From Desulfobacteraceae bacterium (lineage in GTDB: Bacteria > Desulfobacterota > Desulfobacteria > Desulfobacterales > SURF-7), in the NCBI GenBank assembly GCA_030618925.1, contig JAUXCK010000220.1:1-5496 (forward strand): 5,496 nucleotides of DNA, written 5' to 3'. The notes beneath the pieces are model-generated. The model worked only from the letters and a program-made list of their open reading frames with translations. It did no database searches and was not told the origin of the DNA. Shown here in pieces: positions 1-5,496 of the stretch. Position 1 is the stretch's first letter, and each line of letters starts with the position of its first letter. Both the position numbers and the translations under genes were made by a program.

Positions 1-426
1 ACCGACAAAATACAGGAAAGGCTGACAGACCAAAAAACCTGAAAAAATGAATGAATTTAAATGATATGCCCGGCGGACATGAAAAAGCAGATAAAAAAGG
101 ACAAATAGCTTGGCCATGTGAATAAACTTTATTGAAACCCCTTGAATATCCCGAAAAAAACAGGTGAAGGCCAATAAAATTGATTCAGCAGGTGGATACG
201 CGAAAGCCGCATCCAGATCTGAAATTGATAAAATGTCGGGGAACTTTTGATAATGGAACAAATACTCTGCAAAAGGCAGATAATAGTACAAATAATCTGT
301 GCCGGTATTTGGTGAGAGGAAAAAATAGGCGGCGTAAATAATAAACAGTAAAAAAAACAGGGACAGCAAAAAAGGTTCTGTGGGTCTGTCCGTTTCTGCG
401 GTTTCAAACCGACCAGATCGATCCAT
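1..426 (-). CDS. Probable GT-C type integral membrane glycosyltransferase, N-terminal part (runs off left edge)
   Basis: Translating the minus strand from the ATG at 426-424 gives 142 codons open to the first base of the window, so the 3' part is missing. The product starts with a polar cytoplasmic tail of about 17 residues, then a membrane segment (about 18-37), then an outside loop containing TDYLYYYLPFAEYL (residues 43-56) and AYPPAES (76-82), then further hydrophobic segments at about 101-117 and 124-141. An acidic residue in the first loop (here D44) followed by an aromatic-rich stretch and a YPP motif is the usual look of GT-C enzymes (ArnT/PMT-like, GT39/GT83), which use lipid-phosphate sugars at the periplasmic face. 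It starts 5 bases after the epimerase stop and has no Shine-Dalgarno at normal distance, so coupled translation is likely. The DNA is visibly richer in A+T than the amidotransferase gene and has an 8-T run early in the frame. A polysaccharide polymerase or other polytopic protein is the alternative. The CDS is well supported; the exact family is moderately supported. Confidence 0.8.
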   Translation of the reverse strand, partial: MDRSGRFETAETDRPTEPFLLSLFFLLFIIYAAYFFLSPNTGTDYLYYYLPFAEYLFHYQKFPDILSISDLDAAFAYPPAESILLAFTCFFRDIQGVSIKFIHMAKLFVLFYLLFHVRRAYHLNSFIFSGFLVCQPFLYFVG

Positions 427-431
427 CAACG

Positions 432-1397
432 TTAACCGTTTAAAAATATCGCCTCCAGTGAATGAGCGGGTTTGAACCCGGTTCCCAGCATTTTATCATT
501 ATCAAAAACAAGGCTGGATGCAAGCTTTTCATAACCCGCGTGCAGCCATTCCCGCCGGCCCGGGGATAGACGGCCCAAGAATCGAGATAACCCAAAAACA
601 AAGGACAGGGGGACGGGTAAAACAGGTCGCGAGGGCTTTAAAGCTGATTTTCCGAACGCGTGAATGATTCTGGTGAACGTATAGGACTCTGCATCACACA
701 CATTAAAAATACGAGCTCCCGGGGGTTCCTGATCCGTGTGGGTAATCAGAAATTTTATAAAATCAACAAGATTGGGCCTTGCCAAAGCAGACATTTGCTG
801 CAGCCCTGTGCCGAATTTGATATAGGCCGCATTAAAGGGCGCCAGGACCCTTCGGTCAAGATTAACACTCCACTCCCGGTCATAAGCAGGGGCGAGGCGC
901 AGGATGAAGGATCGGTTATCGTCATGGGTGTTGGCCAACGCCGTCAGGTGCTGTTCGGCATCGAGCTTGCTCAGGCCGTAATCACTCGTGGGCCTGCAGG
1001 CGTGCGTCTCGGATACGGGAATTTTCAGATGGCTCTCCCCATACACAGACACAGATGAAAGAAAGATAAATGTGACCCCCGGGTTGGCTTCACAGGCCGC
1101 TTTTGCCAGCCTTTGGGTTGATTCACTGTTCACCTTAAAATAAGCGGCTTTATCAACAGACCCGGGGTGCTGGTGGGCAATTGCAGCGCAATGAATCACA
1201 ACATCCGGAACTATCTGACGGCAGAGATGAAAGGCTGAAACAGAATCGGTAAGATCAAGTGATTCCAGATGAACCGATGGAAGATCCAGCGGCCTGTTCT
1301 TATGATACACCCCTGTTATGCCGGCCGTTCGTCCCAGGCCCTGGCACAATGCTTTTCCAATAAAACCGGATGCGCCGGTGATGAGTATTTTTTTCAT
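432..1397 (-). CDS. NAD-dependent sugar epimerase/dehydratase (extended SDR), 321 aa
   Basis: Extended short-chain dehydrogenase acting on nucleotide sugars, probably as a 4-epimerase or 4-keto reductase in the cytoplasm. The Rossmann motif TGASGFIG is at residues 7-14, the NAD-pocket segment VIHCAAIAH at 67-75, the catalytic serine region SSVSVYG at 114-120 and the YxxxK pair is Y140/K144. The length of 321 residues is normal for the family. The chosen start, ATG at 1397, lies directly before KKILITGASG and overlaps the TGA of the upstream amidotransferase as ATGA. An upstream in-frame ATG at 1487 would only add 30 residues read from inside the amidotransferase gene and is rejected. No clear Shine-Dalgarno precedes 1397, consistent with coupling. 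The segment after the catalytic lysine (RLAPAYDREW, 167-176) differs from the RPxxVYGPG typical of GalE/WbpP/WbpV relatives, so the substrate cannot be named. The enzyme class is certain; the reaction is not. Confidence 0.93.
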   Translation of the reverse strand: MKKILITGASGFIGKALCQGLGRTAGITGVYHKNRPLDLPSVHLESLDLTDSVSAFHLCRQIVPDVVIHCAAIAHQHPGSVDKAAYFKVNSESTQRLAKAACEANPGVTFIFLSSVSVYGESHLKIPVSETHACRPTSDYGLSKLDAEQHLTALANTHDDNRSFILRLAPAYDREWSVNLDRRVLAPFNAAYIKFGTGLQQMSALARPNLVDFIKFLITHTDQEPPGARIFNVCDAESYTFTRIIHAFGKSALKPSRPVLPVPLSFVFGLSRFLGRLSPGRREWLHAGYEKLASSLVFDNDKMLGTGFKPAHSLEAIFLNG

Positions 1398-3355
1398 AGG
1401 GTCTGTTGGGCCAGCCACGCCTGAAACATCAACACATCCCACAGATGATATTGCCAGTTCCACCTTCCGGACAGGTGTTCGTCCCACTTGGCGCGGATGG
1501 GTGAAGGGTTGAGAAATCCCTGTGATCGCAGACAGGTTTCATCCAGCAAGGATTCCGCCCACTCTCGCAGGGGCCCCCTGAGCCAGGCATCGATGGGAAT
1601 CCCGAACCCTGTCTTGGGGCGTTCCACCAGTTTTTCAGGAACATATTGATACAGCACCTGCCTCAGGATCCATTTGCCCTGATTTCCCTTAACCTTCATG
1701 GACAAAGGCAACTGCCAGGCAAATTCAACGATCCTGTGATCCAGAAGGGGCACCCTTGCCTCCAGGCTGACGCCCATACTGGCCCTGTCCACTTTTGTTA
1801 AAATATCATCCGGTAGATACGTCATGAGATCCATGAGCATCATTTGATGCGTGAAGTCACTGAGGCTTGCCCGGGAATCCGGGTCTGTTATCCGGGTCAG
1901 GGGTTCTGATCCATCACGCACGATTCGGGAAGGCGCCTTCCAGTGAGAAATAAGACTGTGGTACATGTCCTCCGGAGACTTCATCCCGATGACGTCTGCC
2001 AGTTTATGAACCCTGTCCCCCGGCATATCGAGCTTTAAGCTGCCGGGCAAAACCCGCATCAATTTAAAAAAAATGGCGTCCCATGCAAGGGGTGAAATCT
2101 TTTGCAGATTGTGTGCAGCCCATTTTCTGAATCCACGGGGCATCCATCCGGTAAATCTCGAGATATTACGGCCCCAGGAGTATCGATTGTACCCGCCAAA
2201 GAGTTCATCCCCACCGTCTCCGGAGAGGCTCACGGTGACGTGCTGCCGGGTTAGTTTAGACAGCAAAAATGTCGGTATCTGGGAAGAATCTGAAAACGGC
2301 TCATCATACAGGTGCGGTAAATCCGGAATAACGGCCATGGCCTCTTCTGGCGTTATATACAATTCCGTGTGATCTGTCCCCAGATGATCGGCCACTGCTT
2401 TGGCGTGGTCTGCCTCATTATATCCCTTTTCTGTTAAGCCAATGGAAAAGGTCCTTACTTTCCTGCTGCTGTGGGCCTGCATCAGGGCCACCACGGTAGA
2501 AGAATCTATCCCGCCGGACAAAAAGGCCCCTAAAGGCACATCGCTCAAGAGGCGCAACTTGACCGCATCCTGCAGCAGGGCGTCCAGTTGATCCACCGCG
2601 TCGTCGGAAGACATCTGTAATGAGTATTTCTGTCCTTTTTCCGCCATATCCCCGGCCGACCAGTAAGATACTGGCTCAGGAAAATCCCGATTCCCGCGAA
2701 GTGTGTCTGCGGGTATACTTAAAATACTTCCGGGCAGAAGTTTCCAGGTGTCCGTGTATATTGAATAAGGCGCCGGAATATAATTATGACGGAAAAAGAG
2801 CGCCAAAGCATCTCGATCAATCTCAGGATTAAACTCAGGATGCGCATGCAAGGGTTTGAGTTCTGATCCAAACAGGACTCCCCGGGGAATGCGGGCATAG
2901 TACAAAGGCTTTATGCCGAGCCGGTCTCTGCACAAATGCAGCACCCGCTCTTTTTTATCCCACAGCGCAAAAACGAACATGCCGACAAACTGCTTTACGG
3001 CAGTCTCTATGCCCCGGGCCTCGATGGCGGCCAGGATGACTTCTGTATCAGAGGTCCCCCGCCATCTGATGTTTTCCGCAGAAAGGGATTTTCGGATGTC
3101 CTGAAAATTATAAACCTCGCCGTTATAGGCAATCACATACCGGCCGGAAGCAGATGTCATGGGCTGATGCCCTTCCTGTGACAGATCGATCACGGAAAGT
3201 CTACGATGGGCAAGGCCTGCACCCGCCGCTGCATCAAACCAGATCCCCTCGTCATCCGGGCCCCTGTGCACCATGGTGCCGGCCATGTTGAGAAGCGTTT
3301 CTTCCCATCGGTCACTTGAAAAGGAAGTATGTAAAAAACCTGCTATGCCGCACAT
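1394..3355 (-). CDS. asnB: Asparagine synthase (glutamine-hydrolysing) family amidotransferase, 653 aa
   Basis: Two-domain enzyme that takes ammonia from glutamine and uses ATP to turn a carboxylate into an amide. The N-terminal Ntn glutaminase domain (about 2-210) starts with the nucleophile Cys2 (MCGIAGF) exposed after Met removal, and shows HRGPDDEG (30-37), HRRLSVID (50-57), NGEVYN (78-83) and D103 of TSDTEV. The synthase domain has the PP-loop SGGIDSS (280-286), SGDGGDELFGGY (378-389) and DDILTKVDRASMGVSLEARV (516-535). All key residues are present, so it should be active. At 653 residues it is longer than E. coli AsnB (554) and in the range of the AsnB-like proteins found in exopolysaccharide clusters. 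Such homologues in O-antigen loci (WbpS, WbtH) are linked to amidation of uronic acids; its position between a methyltransferase and an epimerase makes that role plausible here, but this is inference. The start is set by MCGIAG and a good ribosome site; its stop overlaps the epimerase start. Confidence 0.95.
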   Translation of the reverse strand: MCGIAGFLHTSFSSDRWEETLLNMAGTMVHRGPDDEGIWFDAAAGAGLAHRRLSVIDLSQEGHQPMTSASGRYVIAYNGEVYNFQDIRKSLSAENIRWRGTSDTEVILAAIEARGIETAVKQFVGMFVFALWDKKERVLHLCRDRLGIKPLYYARIPRGVLFGSELKPLHAHPEFNPEIDRDALALFFRHNYIPAPYSIYTDTWKLLPGSILSIPADTLRGNRDFPEPVSYWSAGDMAEKGQKYSLQMSSDDAVDQLDALLQDAVKLRLLSDVPLGAFLSGGIDSSTVVALMQAHSSRKVRTFSIGLTEKGYNEADHAKAVADHLGTDHTELYITPEEAMAVIPDLPHLYDEPFSDSSQIPTFLLSKLTRQHVTVSLSGDGGDELFGGYNRYSWGRNISRFTGWMPRGFRKWAAHNLQKISPLAWDAIFFKLMRVLPGSLKLDMPGDRVHKLADVIGMKSPEDMYHSLISHWKAPSRIVRDGSEPLTRITDPDSRASLSDFTHQMMLMDLMTYLPDDILTKVDRASMGVSLEARVPLLDHRIVEFAWQLPLSMKVKGNQGKWILRQVLYQYVPEKLVERPKTGFGIPIDAWLRGPLREWAESLLDETCLRSQGFLNPSPIRAKWDEHLSGRWNWQYHLWDVLMFQAWLAQQTL

Positions 3356-3363
3356 TTCTATTA

Positions 3364-3368
3364 CCCTT
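3364..3368 (-). promoter_or_regulatory. Ribosome binding site of the amidotransferase gene
   Basis: AAGGG on the minus strand lies 8 bases before the ATG at 3355. It overlaps the TAA (3369-3367) that closes the short coding-like frame in the gap. This spacing and the following MCGIAG fix the start of the amidotransferase. Confidence 0.6.
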
Positions 3369-3501
3369 ACAACTCGCTTTTCCCAAAGATTTTTCTGATC
3401 TTGTTTTTATATTTGTTGGGCAGCCACCAGTACATTCTCCTAAATGGGCAAACCTGCCCACGCCTGAATCGGCCGGCTTTCTCCCAGGGGAATTTCGAAC
3501 A
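3367..3501 (-). other. Coding-like open frame of 44 codons in the gap; possible 3' remnant of a lost gene
   Basis: The 156-base gap between the methyltransferase stop and the amidotransferase start has no obvious promoter or terminator. On the minus strand one frame is open from just after a TGA (3504-3502) to a TAA at 3369-3367. Its translation begins CSKFPWEKAGRFRRGQ, and its end is Arg/Lys/Trp rich (MYWWLPNKYKNK then IRKIFGKSEL), which looks like the basic amphipathic tail of a real protein. There is no start codon before the internal ATG at 3435; from there a 22-residue peptide could be read, but the AGGAG before it sits only one base from the ATG, too close for a normal ribosome site. 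I do not recognise the sequence. It may be the tail of a deleted gene, a frameshifted extension of the methyltransferase, or chance. Its frame differs from that of the methyltransferase. Confidence 0.35.
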
Positions 3502-3511
3502 TCACATTGAT

Positions 3512-4144
3512 TCAGCCCTCGCGCTTTTTCCCAATGACAAGCATATTGGTATTCATCATCGGGAAGAGTTTTCCGACCCTCATGATGACTTTAGACTTCA
3601 AAGTATATTCAGACCTCCCATCAAGGTAGGTAAAATAGTCGACCTCCTCTAAAGATAATCCGGTGCGCAAAAAGAGCTGCTTAAAATGAGAAGCAAGAAA
3701 TGCACATGTGTGATCAGGAAGTTCCTCAATCAGTCTGCCGGTCACAAGACGAGACATATTATTCAAGGAAAATAAATTCGGAACAGTCACGACCAGCATG
3801 CCGCCAAATCGCAGCAATTTCATTATGTTGTTTAATGCAGTGCCGACACTATTCAAATGTTCTATCACCTCAAGCAATAAAATCACATCAAATTGCCCAA
3901 GCCTGGAGGGAAGCGTTTCATCCTCGATGTCTGCCACATGATAGTTAAAACCATTTTCCCGTGCGATGTTCACATGCTCTTCGTGAATATCCATTCCCAC
4001 AAGCCTCTTTGATGCCTCTTTCAGCCGGACATGGCGCCACCTTACAAATCCCTCGGCCGCGTAGATCTTGAAATCGCCTAATCCCCCGATTTCAAGGACC
4101 TCTTTTCCTTTTACAATTTCATCGATTCTTTTTTCAATATCCAT
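3512..4144 (-). CDS. Class I SAM-dependent methyltransferase, 210 aa
   Basis: Small cytoplasmic methyltransferase with a Methyltransf_11/23-like fold. Motif I is VLEIGGLGDF (16-25), the acidic residue that would bind the SAM ribose is in GMDIHEEHVNIAR (50-62), ADIEDE (71-76) follows, then FDVILLLEVIEHL (85-97) and the strand LVVTVPN (117-123). Between motif I and the acidic strand there is a rather long basic stretch (FVRWRHVRLKEASKR). No membrane segment or signal peptide is seen. In this cluster it most likely methylates a sugar of the polysaccharide or a lipid-linked intermediate; the acceptor atom cannot be told. The ATG at 4144 is the only ATG of the frame before motif I, since an in-frame TGA lies 27 bases upstream of it. 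It is of a different sequence type from the broken methyltransferase directly upstream, so it is not an intact copy of it. Confidence 0.88.
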   Translation of the reverse strand: MDIEKRIDEIVKGKEVLEIGGLGDFKIYAAEGFVRWRHVRLKEASKRLVGMDIHEEHVNIARENGFNYHVADIEDETLPSRLGQFDVILLLEVIEHLNSVGTALNNIMKLLRFGGMLVVTVPNLFSLNNMSRLVTGRLIEELPDHTCAFLASHFKQLFLRTGLSLEEVDYFTYLDGRSEYTLKSKVIMRVGKLFPMMNTNMLVIGKKREG

Positions 4145-4157
4145 AATACACCATAGA

Positions 4158-4162
4158 TCCTC
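4158..4162 (-). promoter_or_regulatory. Candidate ribosome binding site of the methyltransferase, unusually far from the start
   Basis: GAGGA on the minus strand overlaps the TGA that ends the broken methyltransferase frame. It lies 13 bases before the ATG at 4144, longer than the usual 5-9. A nearer ATG at 4154 is out of frame and opens only a six-codon frame, MVYYGY. The site may be a leftover of the broken gene's surroundings, and the intact gene may be translated weakly. Confidence 0.35.
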
Positions 4163-4358
4163 AAAATATCATTCTGTTTTGATACCCGTTTGCATGAAAC
4201 GGATACCCTCCCAGCCAGTCCACCCAGTCGTAATACATGGACATGCCGCGAGGCTGAACAGGCCGCTGCCGGATCCGATATCTAAAAACCGTTTCCCTGA
4301 CAAATCATCCAAACCCAGCATTTCCTTTAAGGAGTTCTCAGCTTCATTTACCCTCGCA
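4161..4358 (-). pseudogene. Decayed class I SAM methyltransferase: N- and C-terminal pieces fused out of frame, middle deleted
   Basis: Downstream of the GT4 gene, one minus-strand frame reads ARVNEAENSLKEMLGLDDLS and then GKRFLDIGSGSGLFSLAA, a textbook N-terminal SAM-binding region (motif I LDIGSGSG at 4285-4262). In another frame, directly joined, 4250-4197 reads RGMSMYYDWVDWLGGYPF. This matches what I remember of the C-terminal third of the same methyltransferase family (RGMS...DWVGGYPFEVA), normally over 100 residues after motif I. The missing middle should have held the other SAM and substrate motifs. The join lies at about 4244-4252, where LFSLAA and RGMS overlap in different frames. 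After GGYPF the frame reads HANGYQNRMIF and stops at 4163-4161; NGYQNRMIF resembles the family's final GxxCNEFVF-type strand, hinting at a second deletion. No start codon exists in the N-terminal frame before ATG 4321; from there a dead 50-residue peptide ends at 4169. It cannot be functional. Family assignment is from memory; the frame break is seen directly. Confidence 0.8.
4181..4208 (+). repeat. 7-bp direct repeat GATACCC with a small inner hairpin, inside the pseudogene
   Basis: GATACCC occurs at 4181-4187 and again at 4202-4208. Between and overlapping them lies a 6-bp inverted repeat CCGTTT / AAACGG (4186-4191 and 4197-4202) around the loop GCATG. There is no T run, so this is not a terminator. 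The direct repeats fall in the same codon register (GYP and GYQ) at the place where a second internal deletion of the pseudogene is inferred. Confidence 0.5.
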
Positions 4359-5496
4359 TCATTGTCCCCGGAGCAGTTCCGCGTAAAAATTTTCGTAAAT
4401 TCTTGATATTTTAGAGATTGAAAAATTGTCCAGGATTCGTTTCCTGGCCTTTAGACCAAGAGCCGATCTTTTTTCCCGGGGCAGACTCAGCAACTGGCGC
4501 CACGAGTGAACCAGCGCTTCGCTGTCCCTGACAGGGACGACTCTGCCTGTGTCGCCTATAATATGGGCAGCATCCCCCACGTCTGTCGCCACACAGGGGA
4601 TGCCGGCAGCCATTGATTCTCCAAGGACATTAGGGAAACCTTCTCCCAAAGAACACAATGTATTAATATCAAACGCCTGAAGGATGTGAGAAATATCTTC
4701 TCTTTCCCCAAGTAATATCGTTTTCTTTTCCAACCCGCTCTTCTGAATGAGATGGTCAATTTTCTTGTTGTCTTCTGTCATGCCCCGCCCCGCTAAGATA
4801 AAGCGGGCGTCCGGAAAAACATGACTCAAGTTTTCAGCTGCAGAAAAAAAAGTGTGATGATCTTTCATCGGGTCATGACGGGCGATCATGCCGATCGCGA
4901 TAGAAGAAGCATCCAGCCCAAGGGATTGCCTGACACTTTTACGGATCTCATGATCCGGTTTGAACCGGTCTGTATCAAATCCATTGGGAATATTTTCCCA
5001 GCGCCTGGGTCTATATCCCCCTTTGCTGTGCGACAGCAGTCCTGCTTGTGAATTCACCACCACCGCATCCGGCATATGCGACAGAAAAGCAAGAAGCCGA
5101 TACATTAAACGGCTGACAGGAGAAAAGTGTTTGAAATCCATATATGAACACCGGATATTCCATGCTATTTTAGTGGATCCCGGCAGGAGACGCCCGAAGA
5201 CCAAACCCAGGAAATCGGCATGATACAGCCATGTCTGCAGAACATGCGGGCCGCGTTCGGCCAGCAGTCCATATAGTTTAAAAACCCTGAGAAAAGCCGG
5301 CATGCCTTTGATCAATCGGAGGCAGGAAACAGGAATCCCCATTTCTTCCAGTTTTCTACCATAAACACCTGAACCTGTAAGAGAAATAACACTGTGCTGG
5401 AAATCAGGATTTCTGTGGGAACTGGCCAGCAATTTAAAAAGCATCGCCTCTGCGCCGCCTGAGGATAACGTCGTAATCAGATGACATATTTTATAA
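4359..5496 (-). CDS. GT4-family glycosyltransferase, nearly complete (start just beyond right edge)
   Basis: Retaining GT-B glycosyltransferase (GT4: Glyco_transf_4 plus Glycos_transf_1), which transfers a sugar from a nucleotide donor to a growing lipid-linked saccharide at the cytoplasmic membrane face. Counting from the first full codon at 5495, 378 residues are visible. The frame begins YKICHLITTLSSGGAEAMLF, the N-terminal strand and Gly-rich loop typical of the family, so only a few residues are missing; the ATG at 5444 lies after this loop and is not the start. Further landmarks are IPNGFDTDRF (169-178), GMIARHDPMKDH (202-213) with the conserved basic residues, and the EX7E motif E285...E293 in GEGFPNVLGESMAAGIP, followed by CVATDVGD. 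No membrane helix is obvious. It ends with YENFYAELLRGQ at TGA 4361-4359, directly before the broken methyltransferase. Donor and acceptor sugars cannot be predicted. Family call is secure. Confidence 0.94.
   Translation of the reverse strand, partial: YKICHLITTLSSGGAEAMLFKLLASSHRNPDFQHSVISLTGSGVYGRKLEEMGIPVSCLRLIKGMPAFLRVFKLYGLLAERGPHVLQTWLYHADFLGLVFGRLLPGSTKIAWNIRCSYMDFKHFSPVSRLMYRLLAFLSHMPDAVVVNSQAGLLSHSKGGYRPRRWENIPNGFDTDRFKPDHEIRKSVRQSLGLDASSIAIGMIARHDPMKDHHTFFSAAENLSHVFPDARFILAGRGMTEDNKKIDHLIQKSGLEKKTILLGEREDISHILQAFDINTLCSLGEGFPNVLGESMAAGIPCVATDVGDAAHIIGDTGRVVPVRDSEALVHSWRQLLSLPREKRSALGLKARKRILDNFSISKISRIYENFYAELLRGQ

Noticed and set aside
129..407. 92-residue minus-strand frame rich in Cys, Phe and Ile starting MKPQKRTDPQ
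   Set aside because: It lies in a different frame from the 142-codon frame starting at 426, which has proper membrane segments, a GT-C-like loop and good spacing after the epimerase. The 92-residue frame is its shadow.
660..1058. Plus-strand frame of 132 codons
   Set aside because: It is antisense to the epimerase, which has all its motifs; no recognisable domain on the plus strand.
1397..1487. 30-residue N-terminal extension of the epimerase
   Set aside because: It is read from within the amidotransferase C-terminus in another frame and lacks family character; the Rossmann motif begins right after the ATG at 1397.
3385..3440. Possible promoter in the gap before the amidotransferase (AT-rich AAATATAAAAAC on the minus strand)
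   Set aside because: A TATAAA-like box is present but I see no -35 element at proper distance; A+T richness alone is not enough.
4134..4154. Six-codon frame MVYYGY with GAGGA three bases before its ATG
   Set aside because: Too short and with too close a ribosome site to support as a leader peptide; probably leftover sequence behind the relic.
4186..4202. Hairpin CCGTTT-GCATG-AAACGG as a possible terminator
   Set aside because: The stem is only 6 bp, there is no T run on either side, and it lies within the methyltransferase relic.
4068..4406. Plus-strand frame of 112 codons covering the gap between GT4 and methyltransferase genes
   Set aside because: It overlaps both neighbours antisense and shows no domain; the minus strand here encodes clear methyltransferase motifs.

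Overview
This window is a block of genes on the minus strand from a cell-surface polysaccharide cluster (O-antigen, capsule or exopolysaccharide) of a bacterium. Transcription runs from high to low coordinates. The protein repertoire is a GT4 glycosyltransferase, SAM methyltransferases, a glutamine-dependent amidotransferase of the asparagine-synthase family, an NAD-dependent sugar epimerase and a GT-C membrane glycosyltransferase. This suggests a Gram-negative organism. The style of the proteins reminds me of sulfate-reducing Desulfobacterota, but that is an impression and not a demonstrated assignment.

Layout in transcription order: (1) a GT4 glycosyltransferase that enters from the right edge with its start codon just outside the window and ends at 4359; (2) a short stretch, 4161-4358, which is not empty: it holds the wreck of a class I methyltransferase, with the SAM-binding N-terminal part joined out of frame to a C-terminal part, the middle being missing; (3) an intact but different SAM methyltransferase, 4144-3512; (4) a 156-base gap that contains a coding-like open frame of 44 codons with no good start; (5) a full-length asparagine-synthase-like amidotransferase, 3355-1394; (6) a sugar epimerase, 1397-432, whose start overlaps the amidotransferase stop by ATGA; (7) the N-terminal 142 codons of a polytopic membrane protein that runs off the left edge, starting 5 bases after the epimerase stop.

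Inferred working: GT4 and GT-C enzymes transfer sugars to lipid-linked intermediates (GT4 on the cytoplasmic side, GT-C from the periplasmic face), the epimerase makes or remodels a nucleotide sugar, the methyltransferase caps or decorates a sugar, and the amidotransferase may amidate a uronic acid rather than make free asparagine. The last three genes (amidotransferase, epimerase, membrane protein) are tightly packed and probably translationally coupled. No promoter or rho-independent terminator is convincing anywhere in the window, so it appears to be the inside of a longer operon. The main item worth following is the decayed methyltransferase and the debris around it, which marks this as a site of gene loss or exchange. 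I found no evidence for an undescribed defence or mobile system.
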